Positions 45,131 through 58,400 are shown, counted from the stretch's first letter. The stretch: DNA of 64,000 nt from Apostichopus japonicus (GCF_037975245.1 NC_092573.1:17288265-17352264); one strand, 5' to 3'. Program-made: numbers and translations. The notes: a model not told the origin generated them from the sequence alone.

Positions 45131-46589
45131 TCTCTAGTGGATAAGCAGTTTGCTAACAGTTTTATTTTATTTGAAATATTCTTTTGGAAGGTTTTCCTGT
45201 ATTTCATGTCCATTTGCATTATCATTTATTATACATCAAAACATGAAATTCAGTTGTTCATAACAACAAGAGTATCGATTGAAAACGTTTATTTCAGGGG
45301 CGTAATGTTAGGTGGCATAGTGATCGGCATTTATTTACATTGTGTTTGGCTAGTTCTGTGATTTTCTTATTCAATATTTGGTGCCGAATTTCGGGTACCC
45401 CTTACCCGACCGAGTAATGATAACAGGTACCTGGTCTCGTTTTTTTTGCTACCCCACTCAGGCGTAGTAACAATGCTGAAGACCATTTCAGAAAACTTCC
45501 TTTGTGATGACATCACTACATTCCAGATTGTGACATCAGAAATTGGAGTTACTTAGTTATTGCAATATGGATCATATATATCTTACTGAGTACTGACTGA
45601 GTACCCATATCTCATCTTTTCTTTCTAAATTTACAAGTGAATGAATGTCATCAATCATGTATCAATGATATCTTTACCCCAACCCGGACTCCCTATTCAT
45701 GCAATCATGGAAGTATTCCCGAATTGATACAACCCTAACAATACCGTGCTCTTAGTTCTTGGTCGGTAGTGATCCATTTAGAATATTTACTAATTTAATA
45801 TCAAAGTTCACGTAAAGGGGCTTTCTGAGCTATCAACTGTCATTTTAATACAGAAGGCATTTCCTTCCACAGAAATTCATGGTTATTCACCTACAAGTAT
45901 GTTACTTCCTCAGTAACTATGCCAGGTACAGAATACTGAGAATAGCCCATGGCATGCAGAAAATGCCTTTACTGGATGGACATGAAAGTCTGGCCATCTT
46001 TAAGGTGTATTTTGAGCTGACACAAAAACCTTGTCTTCACTTCTCTGTGTCATCAATTTTGAGCACTATCCTAGTGATGTTAGCATATGTCCCAATGCCT
46101 TTAACCAAGGCTGCAGTTACCTTGTGAGTGAAAACCTTTCTCACTAAAATGGCAAAAGCTTGTGAAATGAGGAATAGATTCTTATGATATTAGCTGTAAA
46201 AGGTTTATACATGTGCCACTACCTCATGGATTCTAAGTAGCCGAAACTGCTGTACTGTACGTGATCTTGCGCTATTTTGTCTTTAGGTAGTGCTCAGGTA
46301 TTTCTGTGAGCGCATATAGGTAGGCTATCTCTAGTGAAAAGACATTGGTATTCACCCTATGACAGGTAACAAGTGCTTGACTCCAAAATTTGAGGAGTTG
46401 CCCAAGCCTGCAATTGTTTCAATGTTATGTTTAAATAGTTTAAAGAGGTGACTATCACAAAAAATAAAATGATACACAGAATATTTCAAGCCAGCAGAAG
46501 ACATTTTAGTTGTGAAAAAGATCCTCAATATCAAAATCAATGATTTTGTATAGTATTTTGTTGGAGTATATCCAGGTAGTATTCATCAA

Positions 46590-47340
46590 ATGTAACTGTG
46601 CACTTCCTTTTTGGTTTTGATGATACTGTAATCATAACCTTTGCATTCATGATGGTATATGGGTGTTTGTGTGCGTTTGTGACGTCCAGCTTGCAAACAC
46701 GATATCTCAAGAAGGGAGGTCAGACCAACTACATATTTGGTGCTTGGAAGTACCACATTGTATACAAGAAGCCTATTGTTTGTTGTGGAGGTCAAAGATA
46801 ATTTGGAGTCACCAGGGGTCAAATTGTGAAGACTTTGTAAACTTGATATCTCAAGAATGGAAGCTTCGGCAGACCTCATATTTGGTATGAAGGTGAAAAA
46901 CATTGAGTTAAAGAATACTATTGATTTTGGTGGAGGTAATTTGGGGACAAGAGGTCAAATTGTGGAAGCCTTGTTAACATGATATTGCAAGCAGGGAACC
47001 TTGGACAGATTTCATATTTGATTTGTAGATGTATCATATCATATTTAAGGAACCAATTATTGCTTTTGGTGGAGGTCAAAGGTCATTTGAAGTCAACAAA
47101 TGCCAAACATGTACTTCACTCCCCTCTTATGTGCCTCTCTACAGCAACACACATTCCTAAACATAATACCACAAGGGAAGCTTGGACAGATGGCCTACTT
47201 GGTATGTAATTGTACCATGTTGAGTACAAAAAACCTAGTGTTGTGGGTGGAGGTCAATGGTCGTTTAAATTCACCAGGGGACAAATTGTGAAAATCATGT
47301 TTCACATAATATTTCAACAAGGACATATGCCATATTTAGT
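46590..47340 (+). repeat. Degenerate tandem repeats rich in AGGTCA half-sites
   Basis: Units of about 130-165 bp with GTACAAGAAGCCTATTGTT, GGAGGTCAAAGGTCATTTGG, GGGTCAAATTGTG and GATATCTCAAGAA. One unit has a perfect DR1 (AGGTCA-A-AGGTCA, 47073-47085). More copies lie at 48230-48380, 49020-49220, 49680-49780 and 50130-50350. The 45.2-46.6 kb stretch before it shows no gene. Confidence 0.7.
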
Positions 47341-48229
47341 ATGTTGATGTATCTGTCACATTTAGTACAAGAAGCTTGTTGATGATGTCAATATGGTCAT
47401 ATCAGAACAGCCTGTGTCATTGTGAATTGATTGTGTTGTCACATCACACTGCTTTTCACTGTATTACTAAGATCAAGTATGTTGTACACCTTCACTATAC
47501 ATTACGTAAGGTTAATGAAGAAACTACTCATGTTATGTACATCATCAAAACCACAATGCATTTTTGCATCATGGTTATGTCTTTTCTTCTTCAAGCTATG
47601 TGCATTCTAAACTGTTGAAATTCTTGGGGTTGTACTATATAGCTGTAGGTACTTGATTATGTCAACATTGAAGTATTTAGATTTGGTTTCAAAGTAAACA
47701 TTACTCACATCTTAGTCACAATAGTGTGTGCTAAAATCTATCAGCTTAAAATGTAAAGCAGGTAAAAAATATGTCAAGTACTTGAACAACCAATAACAGA
47801 TTGTTCCTGCCCAACTCACAAAGGGCAATCTCATTTCAAGAGTATGCACCTAGATTGGGGTGGGGCAATAGCAGCACATAATTTTCACAGAGCTGATTTC
47901 CAAATAGGCATGGTACCATCACACGTGGTGATTTCACCACTACTGAACCAGTCTAGAACCTGTGATAGGCTCCCTAGAAATAGTATCAAACTACTGTATG
48001 TGCAATGAACAGATAAATCACATGCATTCCTGTTATAGATGTCTCAGAACAGGAGAATAACACCAAAGAAATTGTAGAGTTGGGTGATGGTGGGGAGGGG
48101 GAGGGGCAGGTGAGGACCAGGGAAGGGTATTTTGTTGTTGTCATATGCAGTCAATTGAGCATTCAGTGGATAAGTTCCTTCCAGAAGCAGCTGTGGCTTG
48201 AGGATTGAGCTTCAGTGAAATCATTTGCA

Positions 48230-48385
48230 AGTTAACACTAAACATACTAACATATTTAATGTGTAGGAGTACCACATTGAGTAGAAGAAGCCTAATGTTT
48301 TTGGGGGAGGTCAAAGGTCATTTGGGGTCACCAGGGGTCAAATTGTAAAACCTTGTAAACAATATCTCAAGAAGGAAAGCTTGGA
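48230..48385 (+). repeat. Further unit of the AGGTCA repeat, with perfect DR1
   Basis: Perfect AGGTCA-A-AGGTCA at 48308-48320, then GGGGTCACCAGGGGTCAAAT. The unit is interrupted on its right by another repeat. Confidence 0.7.
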
Positions 48386-48900
48386 CCAGGGCTGGAAACC
48401 TTGCGAACCTTCCGAACCAGGTTTGCGGGAAACCGCGATGCTCTGGGGGAAATCCAGCCTGACTAAAGAAAAAAAAAGTAAAAAAAAAACGTAAAATTTC
48501 ACAAGAAAAGTTTCAGAAACAAAAGGAATGTAATCATAGCGTGCTCTCAGTTTTAGTCACAATACCAAAGAGTAATGATGTGTCCTCAACCTACTCACAA
48601 GGGCAATGTCAATGGCTCTTTTAGTCTTTTTGCACACTTCAGGTTATATGTGTCACTCAGTCCAATAGGAAAGGTTGCTGTTAAATATTGACTTTTATAA
48701 TCAGCCTCACAGGAATTGATTTGAACAATTTATTGCCATTCCACGTTTTTTTAAAGGTTTTATTGTATATTAGTAAACGATTTCTTTGGTATGACTTAGT
48801 TCAGTGTTCCTCTAAGGTGCCGGATTCCCTTCAACTGACTTGGTAGCCATTTGTTTTCTTGCATTTTCGATAAGGTTATACTCTATGCACAACTTATTCA
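48385..48900 (+). repeat. Dispersed repeat copy 2 (CpG-poor), partner of 13590-14210
   Basis: Same blocks in the same order as the copy at 13590, but many CG dinucleotides there are TG or CA here. It appears inserted into the AGGTCA repeat array. Confidence 0.72.
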
Positions 48901-49019
48901 CTTGACCTTATAGAAATAAAAACTCTGAAAATCAGTAGAGAAATTATCAATTGTGTACCTAAAGTAAGGTGGTAGACCTTTCAAATTTTATGAAAGATCC
49001 AGCAAAGAACTTTCACAAA

Positions 49020-50350
49020 ATTGTTTGGTGGAGGTCAAATGTCATTTGGAGTTGCCAGGGGTCAAATTGTGAAAACCTTGTAAACATGATATCTCAAGAA
49101 AAGAAGCTTGGAATAATCTCATATTTAGTATGTAGTTGTGACACGTTAAGTACAAGAAGCCTATTGTTTATTGTGGAGGTCAAGTGTCATTTGGAGTCAC
49201 CATAAGTCAAATAATGGAAACCTTGTTTTATACTCTATTATATCTCCTACCGACCAACCTATTAGGTAACATGTGGGTTACACAACATTAGAATAGAAGA
49301 GGCTGTTGGCAATTGGAACTTAGCTTAAGGGCATCTGTAGATATGAATCAAGAAGTCTTGACAATATCTCCATTTGACCTAAGTGTGTCGCTAACTTAGT
49401 CGCTGTTTACATGCCTGTGTACAAAGGTGTGTAATGAAACGTACTGTTTGTACATGCTTCATGTATTGGAATGGCCGATATCATTGTGAATAATCGGTAT
49501 TATGTCTTTGCTTCCATTGTTGAAGTTTTCCTTCATATTTCGCAACTGTCGAGATTCAGTGCCAAATAAAAACTTCGGGTTTGGATGTAGTAAAGTTGGG
49601 GAAATGACTAGGCGCCGTTTACGAAAGTTAACTGTCGCCTAGTTAGATATTTTAGAGGCAAACCAGATGCAAAGTCTTGGGGACCAGGGGGTCAAATTTG
49701 CCCAGCTCCTGCTTAATATGTGGCTTGTAGGTGTACCATATTGAGTAGAAGAAGCCTGTTTTCCTTGGTAGAGATCAATCTCTATGCTGAATATAAGAAA
49801 GGTTTTCATCTTCGTCATCAGCTCCCAATGTGAATATAGTTTGTATTATCTCACTGGTTTTTGCTGTACTACTTAGATTGAAGTATGTTGTTCATCCTGG
49901 CTATACCTTACAGTGTGTCACATTCATAAAAGATTATTCATGTAGCATCATTGAAACCTACACTGCAGTTTTGCTGTATAGTTATGTAACATTGAACATT
50001 TTATTCTTTTTTAAATGCATTAAATACCTTTAAATTGTTTACATTGTGTAATACCTTAATCAGTACATTTTAATTGCTTGCTGAAGGCAAAAGGAATGAA
50101 CAGTATGTGATTGACAGTACTGGATGTGTATGTACATGGTTTGTAGATCAAGTTTAGTGAGTAGAAGAACAATATTGTTTCTGTGGTGGTCAAAGGTCAT
50201 CATATGTCAATGTCAAAATTTGTTGTAAACATGATAACTTCAAACCAAAACCTCAGTGAACTTTTCACTTTGCAAGTGGATGCATAGTAGTGAGTAGAAG
50301 AACCCTTTTCTTTTCTTGAGGAACTTTGAGGACATTTGAACTTCATACTT
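49020..50350 (+). repeat. Scattered remnants of the AGGTCA repeat array
   Basis: Recognisable units at 49020-49220, 49680-49780 and 50130-50350 with GGTCAAATTGTG, GATATCTCAAGAA and AGTAGAAGAA. Between them nothing else is seen. Confidence 0.55.
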
Positions 50351-50599
50351 AGTGTGTACATTCAATTAGTACCCAAATTCTATCGTTATATGTGGCCTTA
50401 AAATGGCATGTGAGGTTAGAACTTAAAAATCTTGTATCTGTTGTTTAGAATTAAGATACTCTCAATGTAAATTGTGGTAAGGACAAAACCAGTGTTCTGG
50501 TTAGTTTCTACCATCTTTTCCAAGCAAGACAGAAACCTTTCAATTTGTCTGGAAATTGGTAATCAAGTTATAAATGTTGCTTGGAACTTGTCAATCATA

Positions 50600-50845
50600 G
50601 ACATGCATCATTCATGGCCTACCTTATAAAGAGTCCCATAATTTCCATTACCTGTAGATGTATAATGCATCATGGGCTACCTTATAAAGAGTCCCATAAT
50701 TTCCATTACCTGTAGATGTATAATACATCATGGGCTACCCTATAAAGAGTCCCATCATTTCCATTACCTGAAGGTATTTAAGGCGTCATGGGCTACCTTA
50801 TAAAGAGTCCCATAATTGCTATTACCTGTGGGTGTATAATGTACC
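50600..50845. repeat. Minisatellite, four copies of a 58-bp unit
   Basis: ACCTTATAAAGAGTCCCAT at 50621, 50679, 50737 (one change) and 50795, exactly 58 bp apart; each unit includes TTCCATTACCTGTAGATGTA or a close variant. Confidence 0.92.
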
Positions 50846-50849
50846 ACTG

Positions 50850-53800
50850 ATTTTAGGACAACTCTGCTCATAGGTGTTCATTTACATTTTGGAGATCAGA
50901 GTAATCCATGTTCTGGTCAATTGTGAAACTCGCCAGTGTTAGCTCCTGCCTGGGTACAAGTCATACATGTCTAATGTTAATACGGTGAACTGTGTTGAAA
51001 TTGATGCGAAAATCTCCTTCTTCGGATATTGAATCCCTCTTTGACAGAGCTGGGAAATTTGAAACTATCCTACATTGAGGCAGAAATATTGATGTGTTAG
51101 AATGGTTAGACATTCTATTACTAAGAATCTTGTAAGAGGTACTGTGCATTAACTAAGTTAGCACAATTTTATTTTCCCATTGGGTTATGGGTAGAGCTAC
51201 ATGTATCAAATTTGTACTTTGTGATCTTAAATGACCTTTGACCTCAACCATGGAGCCAGGCCCTTCCACAAACTAACACAGAACTTGTACTTGGGTACAT
51301 TTGTTAACAATTATGAATGTACTACAACAGAATGATATTTATATGGTTTCAACTTTCCAGCTGTTGACTTCTCTTTCCACAAAGTGACCTTTAAACTCCA
51401 CTAAAAACTATTTATTGTACTTCCATGATAGGGAACTATTGATATCTATCAAGAATCTCGCTAAATAAAATCACAACCTGGATAGAGATCTTGCTCCTTC
51501 AATATTCAAGCATCTAGGTATACAGTACTTACAAATTTGAGACCGTTTAAAATAATTCTCTGAATCCCCAAAATATGTAACATTTATTTCTCCTCCAAGA
51601 CTCAAAGCAAAGTTATTTTTCTTCATTCATTCATTTTTGAATAATGTTTGTGAGTGTAACGTTTTACTTTCAAATTCTTGCATAGTTTACCAGATGTTAA
51701 AATACTTTCTAACAGTTTGACAAAGCCAGTCATCACTGCCCATTATGTGTATTGTTTGCAGTGAATTGGTTGTTAATCAAGATGTTTCATGTTGAACTGT
51801 ATGTCAACTTTTATTTGTATTCATGGCAGATTTTGCTGGTAGTGAAAGACTCATCTTCATGATCAACTCAAAGATTTGTGATTCTGAATGTCAATAGGTC
51901 ACTTGCTGTGCTAACCTGAATTGAATGATCTGCCATCTGTCTATGTTTTATGGCATAAAATATCGACCTTGCTAGTATATATATATATATATAGATATAT
52001 ATATATTTGAATGACTTACCATTGTCTTTCAAAATTTGTTGTTTAGTATCATGTACAGGAGATGTTGTATTCCATGAAGGGGTCTAACCAATTAGCCAGC
52101 CATTTGCACAGTATTTCAGACTAGTACAGTACTTACTGAAACATGAAGGAAAACATTTATTTTGGTTTTGAGGATTCAAAATGATGTGCTGTCCATGCAT
52201 AGCAAATTTGCAATGATAGCTAGAACAGATGTATAAACATGAAATGATAGTCATGATTTTCTGTATTTATGGTATTGTGCAAACTAATTTCTGTGTTGAA
52301 TGGAGGGATAGTGTAGGGAAGGGGAGTGGTGGGTGATGGGGTTTGGTTAGTAAGGGAAACTGGGACTTGAATGTTTAAATTAAAGCAAAAGATACAGTGT
52401 ATTTGACATATGATATTTGATGCAAATTATAAAATTAGCTGGATTGTGTTTGCGATTTAACCATTTTGAACCAATGGAAGTACTCTTGAGCCCAAACTGA
52501 ATTGTTAGTTTGTTATGTTTATTACTCTATGGATACTTAAAATCTTGAGATAGTTTGAAGAAAAAGAGTGTAGATGAGGGCATCAACTGCAAAGGCAAAT
52601 AAGGCGTTTAGGCATTTTATGCCATAGGTATCATTCAGTGGGCTTACGTATGAGCCACTCTCAGAAACAACATCATTTTCTGAAACAGTGAAGGGTACCA
52701 ACAGCTTTTGTAGCAAAACTTTGGAAATCCCTACCAAGGGATATGATTGTAAGGAAAGCCTGGCAGGGTGACACTGACAGTTAACTCTACTCAAAGGTCA
52801 CACAATAGGAGGTTGCCACCTTTGTGCAAAGTTGGTTTTATATAGTCCAAAAACCAAACTCCCTCCCCCCACTCCCCTAGCCCAAAAAAGAACAGTAAAC
52901 TTGATGACAAATTGACAAAAATGAATCAGAACACATTCTATTGCTTTCTTGCTTTCTCTTCTTTATTTGAATTGAAAAGGAAAGAGAGGAAAAGAAAATA
53001 GAAATGGTTAGCATTTATGCGGTAGAAACAATTTATTGCTGACTGTTCAATTTGGAGGGGTATACGGGTAATTCACCAAAACCTTTGATGCAAAGTGAAC
53101 TCTTTTTGTCAGAGAATGAAGTAGTTGCATATCGTAAACTTATTAGTTATCATAAGATCAAGAAATTATCATGGGTAAAATGTGACTTAAATGTTTTATG
53201 GTAACATAGTGTACTTGCATGCATACAAATTTGTAATACAGTGTCAACTTCTGTGCAGTGTCACTGATAAGGTATAGTTGTTTATTATGCCATGTAGTGA
53301 GTGATCCCTACACTTTCGATTGGTGTGAAAGAAGTGAAAGGTTGACAATGGTATCCCACAGGATGTTTTTATATACCACTTTCAATGTATACAGTTGAAT
53401 ATAACTGCACAATGTACTGTGTATATGTTGGTGAGTTGAAAACGTTGACTCACATGACAATGGGTAATGGGATTGGGAAAAGCCCACTGAGTTGCATACA
53501 ATATGGTAAATAATAAGACAGTGGTACATGTAACATTATGCAATCTTGAAGGACATTATGCAATCTTGAAGTATTGAAGGGAAGAAGAAGAATTGAACAG
53601 AACGAAGAAATGGAGTATAAAATAGAAATAATGAAAACAATAGACAGAGTTGGGCAAACAAGTTAATATGCCTATGATAATTTTATATAGTTAAAATGTA
53701 TACTTCTCTGACCAGCATGCTGTACCATGTATGTAACTATGGAAGATAGATGTCACAGTTGGTACAGTTCAATTATTCAACTTATGTTGATTTGGTTCCC

Positions 53801-54100
53801 AGTTATTTCTAAACTTGTACAGTACATGCCAGGTAATAAGAAGTATGTAGGATCCATCCATCATTTGAAATCATATATATATATATATCAGAATTTTAGA
53901 CTATTATTTATGTAGAAAATAAATTTGAAAATATCTACTTCATGCCAAGTGAAAGGCATATTTGTTTTTACAGAATGTCTGAAATGCATTGAAAAAAAAT
54001 AACAGTAGAATGATGGCTACATGGCCTACCGTGTGGACAGACTTAATCACAGAGTGAAAGTTAGAAAGCAACTTGAAAGTCTACAACTGTAAGTAGCACC
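50850..54100. other. No gene seen; AT-rich with a TA microsatellite
   Basis: Contains (TA)n near 51976-52005 and again near 53873-53888. No exon or transposon could be supported. Confidence 0.5.
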
Positions 54101-54109
54101 ATACTGTAC

Positions 54110-54220
54110 CTTATGCACCACAGCATCAAACTTTGCAGGTATCCCACTCATCCTCTCTGGAATCCTCCTGACCATGTCAGGCACTGACAAGGTCCCAAAC
54201 TTTGCAGATATCGCCTTCAT
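54110..54220 (-). CDS. Candidate first coding exon of an unrecognised gene
   Basis: Reads MKAISAKFGTLSVPDMVRRI, PERMSGIPAKFDAVVHK (37 codons), then a GTACAG donor. An in-frame TAG sits four codons before the ATG (54233-54235), so the start is bounded. The composition looks protein-like, with an internal echo (AISAKFG / GIPAKFD). I do not recognise the family. It lies on the strand opposite SCAMP, inside its presumed first intron or beyond it. It could be a chance open frame. Confidence 0.35.
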
Positions 54221-55385
54221 CGTTGTGTTTCGCTAGCTGTGGATGTGGTCTATCTGACAAGACTTAAATTTACCTTATAACAAGTCAATGCCTACAGTTG
54301 GTAGATAGTAATACTATATAGAGCAGGCACACAGCTGCACACATCAACTGAAATTCCCTCACACAACTGGCCTCCACACGTTCCATGCACAAGGATCTGT
54401 GTAGTGTTTGAACTGTCATCTCTCTCATTGTTGTTACAGTCAACCATATGGCTGCGTGTCACTATATGGATTGTTGTACTGTTAACTTGAAATCAATATT
54501 GTTAATATTAATGAGGCCTATACATATTCATAGGATGGTGTATACATATGAGGATTAATTATTGTGTATACTTCACTGAAATGATTAGCCATTATTGTGG
54601 TGATATTGTATCAGTATAGTCAGTGTAACCTTAAAAGCTACAGACATAGTCTAGTGGTAATCTTCACTGCAGCAGTCATTTCAAGGACAGATTGATAATA
54701 TAGGGATCTGAGGGCAAAACAGAAGGGAAGGTGAAAATAGAAAAGAAAAACCATACATATGTTTAAGAGAAAATAAAGACTAAGGTGAAGAGAACTAACT
54801 TACACATGTACATTGTATACTTGATTAAGCGAAAAGTCTTACCCACTAATATTGATTTTATCCCTTTAAATTCTATACAGACAAATTGTAATTCGTCAGT
54901 AAATTACTCAGATATTTTAGTTTTTCTTTAGAAGTTCAGTAATTATTATTTGCCAAGTTGACAGCTGTTGGAAAGTTTTTGTCATCCCTAAATTCTGATA
55001 ATTTTTTTATGGCAGTTTATTTGCTTTTTAAGAACTTAACACAGTTAAAAGGTGAACTTGTACCGTACTGTACAATAGCTTATCAAGATATCTAGGTGCA
55101 ACTTTCTTGATGAATAGTAAGTTAGTAACAGAAACCCACCATGTCATAATATTGTCTGGTACAGTATATCATTAGAATATGACAAATTTTGGAAATAAGT
55201 AGTGTTCACCTAGTGTTATTTGTTACATGATATCATCTAATGCAACAGTTTTTTGTCTGGAACTAAGTTTGCAATCATACTTGGATATGATCCATTTCTC
55301 TGGTACTCATGCATAATTTCACAACAGGAAGTTCGGGATCTCGTTCTTGACAACTTGCCATGCTTATTATTATTTACCAGAATTA

Positions 55386-55429
55386 TATAGCGCTCTTTTC
55401 ATGCTTAAGCATGTTCAAGAGCGCTTATA
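55386..55429. repeat. Hairpin repeat around TATAGCGCTCTT
   Basis: TATAGCGCTCTT pairs with AAGAGCGCTTATA (one bulge), with an inner palindrome CATGCTTAAGCATG at 55400-55413. This AGCGCTCTT hairpin type is common in marine invertebrate repeats. Confidence 0.6.
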
Positions 55430-58400
55430 GTACAATTACAGATCTGTCCACTGTTAGAGACTGATATTGTTTAACTTTTCACTTAGATTGTGATGTTGAT
55501 AGATGTACTTGGAACTAAAACATTAAAAAAGTGATTTAGAGTATGGACTAATTACCAATTTCTTAATTGGTAATAATAGCACAAAAGATGACATTCATGA
55601 TGGTTGTTTCATTTGCAACGTGAAACTATAGAAAGGCATTTCATGAAAGACACATTTATGAGAACTGTCTCAGGTCTTTAAGCCTTTTATTTTTCACTTT
55701 TCAAATCAGTTTCACAGTAGTGCATCTGATAAGAAAACAACAACAACATGCAATGTGGCTTGCTTGAGATTTTCGAAGGTAACATGTAACAACAACAAAA
55801 TATAGTATAATCAATTTTACAAAGGGAAGAAGAAATTACTGAATTGCACCTGAAAGTTTTGTTACCATCTGTTAATATTTCTTCAATCATATATATCCCC
55901 CTGGATGCCTAGTAAACATAAGAAGAGAAAACTATACATTAAGAAAAAGCCTGATTATGCTAGTGCAGTCATCTCCTTGTCAATATCATGTGAGGTTGGC
56001 ACTTCCCTCAGTCTGCACAGCAATGCTGCATTGAGCAGACTAAAAGTGCAGTCAATAATTGCAGTAGGGTGGATTCACATTTATCCCAGGTGTCCAAAAT
56101 TCAGTTGTAGTCGTCAGTTGTTCGTTACTGGTTCTGGTTTTGAGTTTACAGAGATTTTCTGAAACAATATTTTGGAATGAACGACACTGCATTTAAATAT
56201 TGTTATAGTCCGTGGCATTTTGGTAGACGTAGTAAGAGGTTATCCCATATGTGCACACAGTGTGTAAACAGAAATTTTGTGTGTGCATTAGAGCTGTACG
56301 TGAGTGCTTGATTTATCTGTTCAATGAGGGAGAGAGCTTGTTAAGTGTTGGAGCTTGCCTAGGACTGTATGGATTTAATTTGACTTGGAGTGAGACTCTC
56401 ACATATCAGAATACAGTACATGTGCAGCATTGGATGAGACCATCATGAATATCGGATCGCCGTTTGAGGTATGATATTTAAATACTTTAATGCAGTATAC
56501 AAAGCTGTATAACATGTCTTAACTGATCTTGAAATTCTAGTGGGTGTGATTCTAAGAGATATATATTTTTTATAACACTAGGCTTTAGTATTGAATATTG
56601 TATATTGTATCTTTGTAGTTGTAACCTGTTCAACAATGTACAGCATGGTAGTATAGTAAATCCACATTATACAGTACTTTAAACAGTGGGTGGGAGTAAC
56701 TTGATAAATAAAATGAATGTGTTGAAGTTCTTAGTTCTTAAAAGATCTAGATAAATAAGGTAATCCCAATTACGGTCATTATTTTTGTTATCTCTTGTAA
56801 AGAAATTGTTTGTAGACATTAAGGTCATATTAAATACTAAACATATTTGTTGCAAAAGGTGTGTCATGTGTCTCCAAGTTGAATAGGGCTCTGGATTTCT
56901 TTGTTTGCAATATGTTGCATCAAGAAATACCAAACACACCTGTGGATCCTTAAATCATACAAGTCAAACCTGTGATTTGAACTCTCATGTGCTCACTTCT
57001 GCAGAGGTTCACTTTTACATCGTGGGACTCAATAATGTAGTTTACATTATGAAGAGGTGATATAAACTGGTCAAAGTGTTAGTGATCAACTGCTCAATAG
57101 TCATCGACCTGCTTTAAGATTATCTTCCCTGCATCATATTATTGTAAAATTATCAATCTCTTTTGGGTAGAAACACTTATTTTCTTTAAGCTATATTTTA
57201 TTTCAACTTGATTTCGTGGTAAGCCTCCCCCTTTCTGCCCACAGTTACCAAAAATGAAGAAATATATATTAAACAATATTTAAATGGAAATGAAAACAGA
57301 TGAAAGCAGGTAGAAGTGATTACCGCACTAATTTTCATTACTCAAGTTTTAATGAAATTATCATATAGTCTGGAGGATAAATGTAAATGGATTTATTAAC
57401 AAACTTATATCAAGGAATTGAAATGGATCAAAATGAGAATTGGGCAGTTTCACTTCTAAAGGGTTTGGTTTGAAATCCTTGAACCTTTGCAGGAATTAAT
57501 TGTGCAAATAGTGGTACATCAGCTGCAATCCGTAGCAGATGAAGACAGACAACCACAACAAAACTGCGAAATTTGTTTCTCTTCATGCTACTCTGGCCAG
57601 ACAGACTAATCTGTCACCGTTTCATGCAAAACAGCATTATCTAAGGGAACCAAAGGTAAGAGGGCAAATGTGTAGCCTGGGAAATTATGCCCTTAACACA
57701 TTTGTGGGTAAAATTATAGTAATATTACTTATAAATGAAAGGTTTTGGTACATCCCACCCCACCCAATTCTTTACACAAACCCATCCCATCTGTGGTTTG
57801 GGCATCTGTGATTATTGTGTGAAACATTGTGGTGATTGAGCCCCTCCTGGTTTCTACCAGCCTGTATTTTTGTCTTAGCACAGTTTACAACAGTACTTAG
57901 ATTTCTCTGTACATAACAAACACAAAGAAGGAGGAGTAAGTCAAAGTACAAGGATTTTCTGTAATGAACTATAAAAATGAAAGTGTAATGAGTCCATTGA
58001 ATAGGATATTGTTTGATGCAATGTAAGACACATGTATATTAATTATTGAGGCCTTTTCAGGAATTGTTAAATGCACATCTAATGAAGCTGAAAGTTGTTA
58101 CCTGTCAAATGAGAGAATAGCTTCTATTTTGTTTCATCTAGATAGTCTTTGACTGATATTACGTATGCTGTGTATTCTTGGCAATGATCCCATTTTTGCA
58201 GAAGGCAATGCATTAGGCATCACAGATTTTTTTCAGGGTGCATGACTATTTGAGATGTTTGAATGGATTGGTAGTCAGCATTAGACCGGATGATGTATCT
58301 TGTAAACTTTTCTGTGGGATCTGACCCTGACTGTTAACCCACAACAGTTATGGCAAACTGTCAGTGTTTACTTCCACGGTAACAAATTCAAATGTTCCCT

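Larger units (their letters stand above)
43140..45180 (-). mobile_element. Penelope-like retroelement, decayed
   Basis: Minus strand, 5' to 3': reverse transcriptase with FYLLPKIHRPGNTGRPIISG, SPTEKISLFVDHFIKPL, QRQGTAMGTRMAPSIAGLFM and the catalytic YIDDIF (44489-44506); then a linker with cysteine pairs; then a GIY-YIG endonuclease, IYLISCRVCGIQYVGETKTT and LKRRFYGH (about 43630-43710). At least three frameshifts separate these blocks, so it is not coding. The 3' side has the terminal sequence also found at 30365-30700. A piece of that terminal sequence (CTCTAGTGGATAAGCAGTTT) lies inverted at the 5' side (45133 onwards). Confidence 0.93.

Noticed and set aside
57493-57606. Open stretch after a TTTGCAG acceptor reading ELIVQIVVHQLQSVADE and then CEICFSSC
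   Set aside because: Looks vaguely like a zinc-binding start, but it ends at a stop after 38 codons without a donor and matches no family I can name.
57844-57880. CCTGGTTTCTACCAGCC as a possible SCAMP PCFYQDF exon
   Set aside because: The frame reads PGFYQPV and hits a stop soon after; the neighbouring SCAMP residues are absent.
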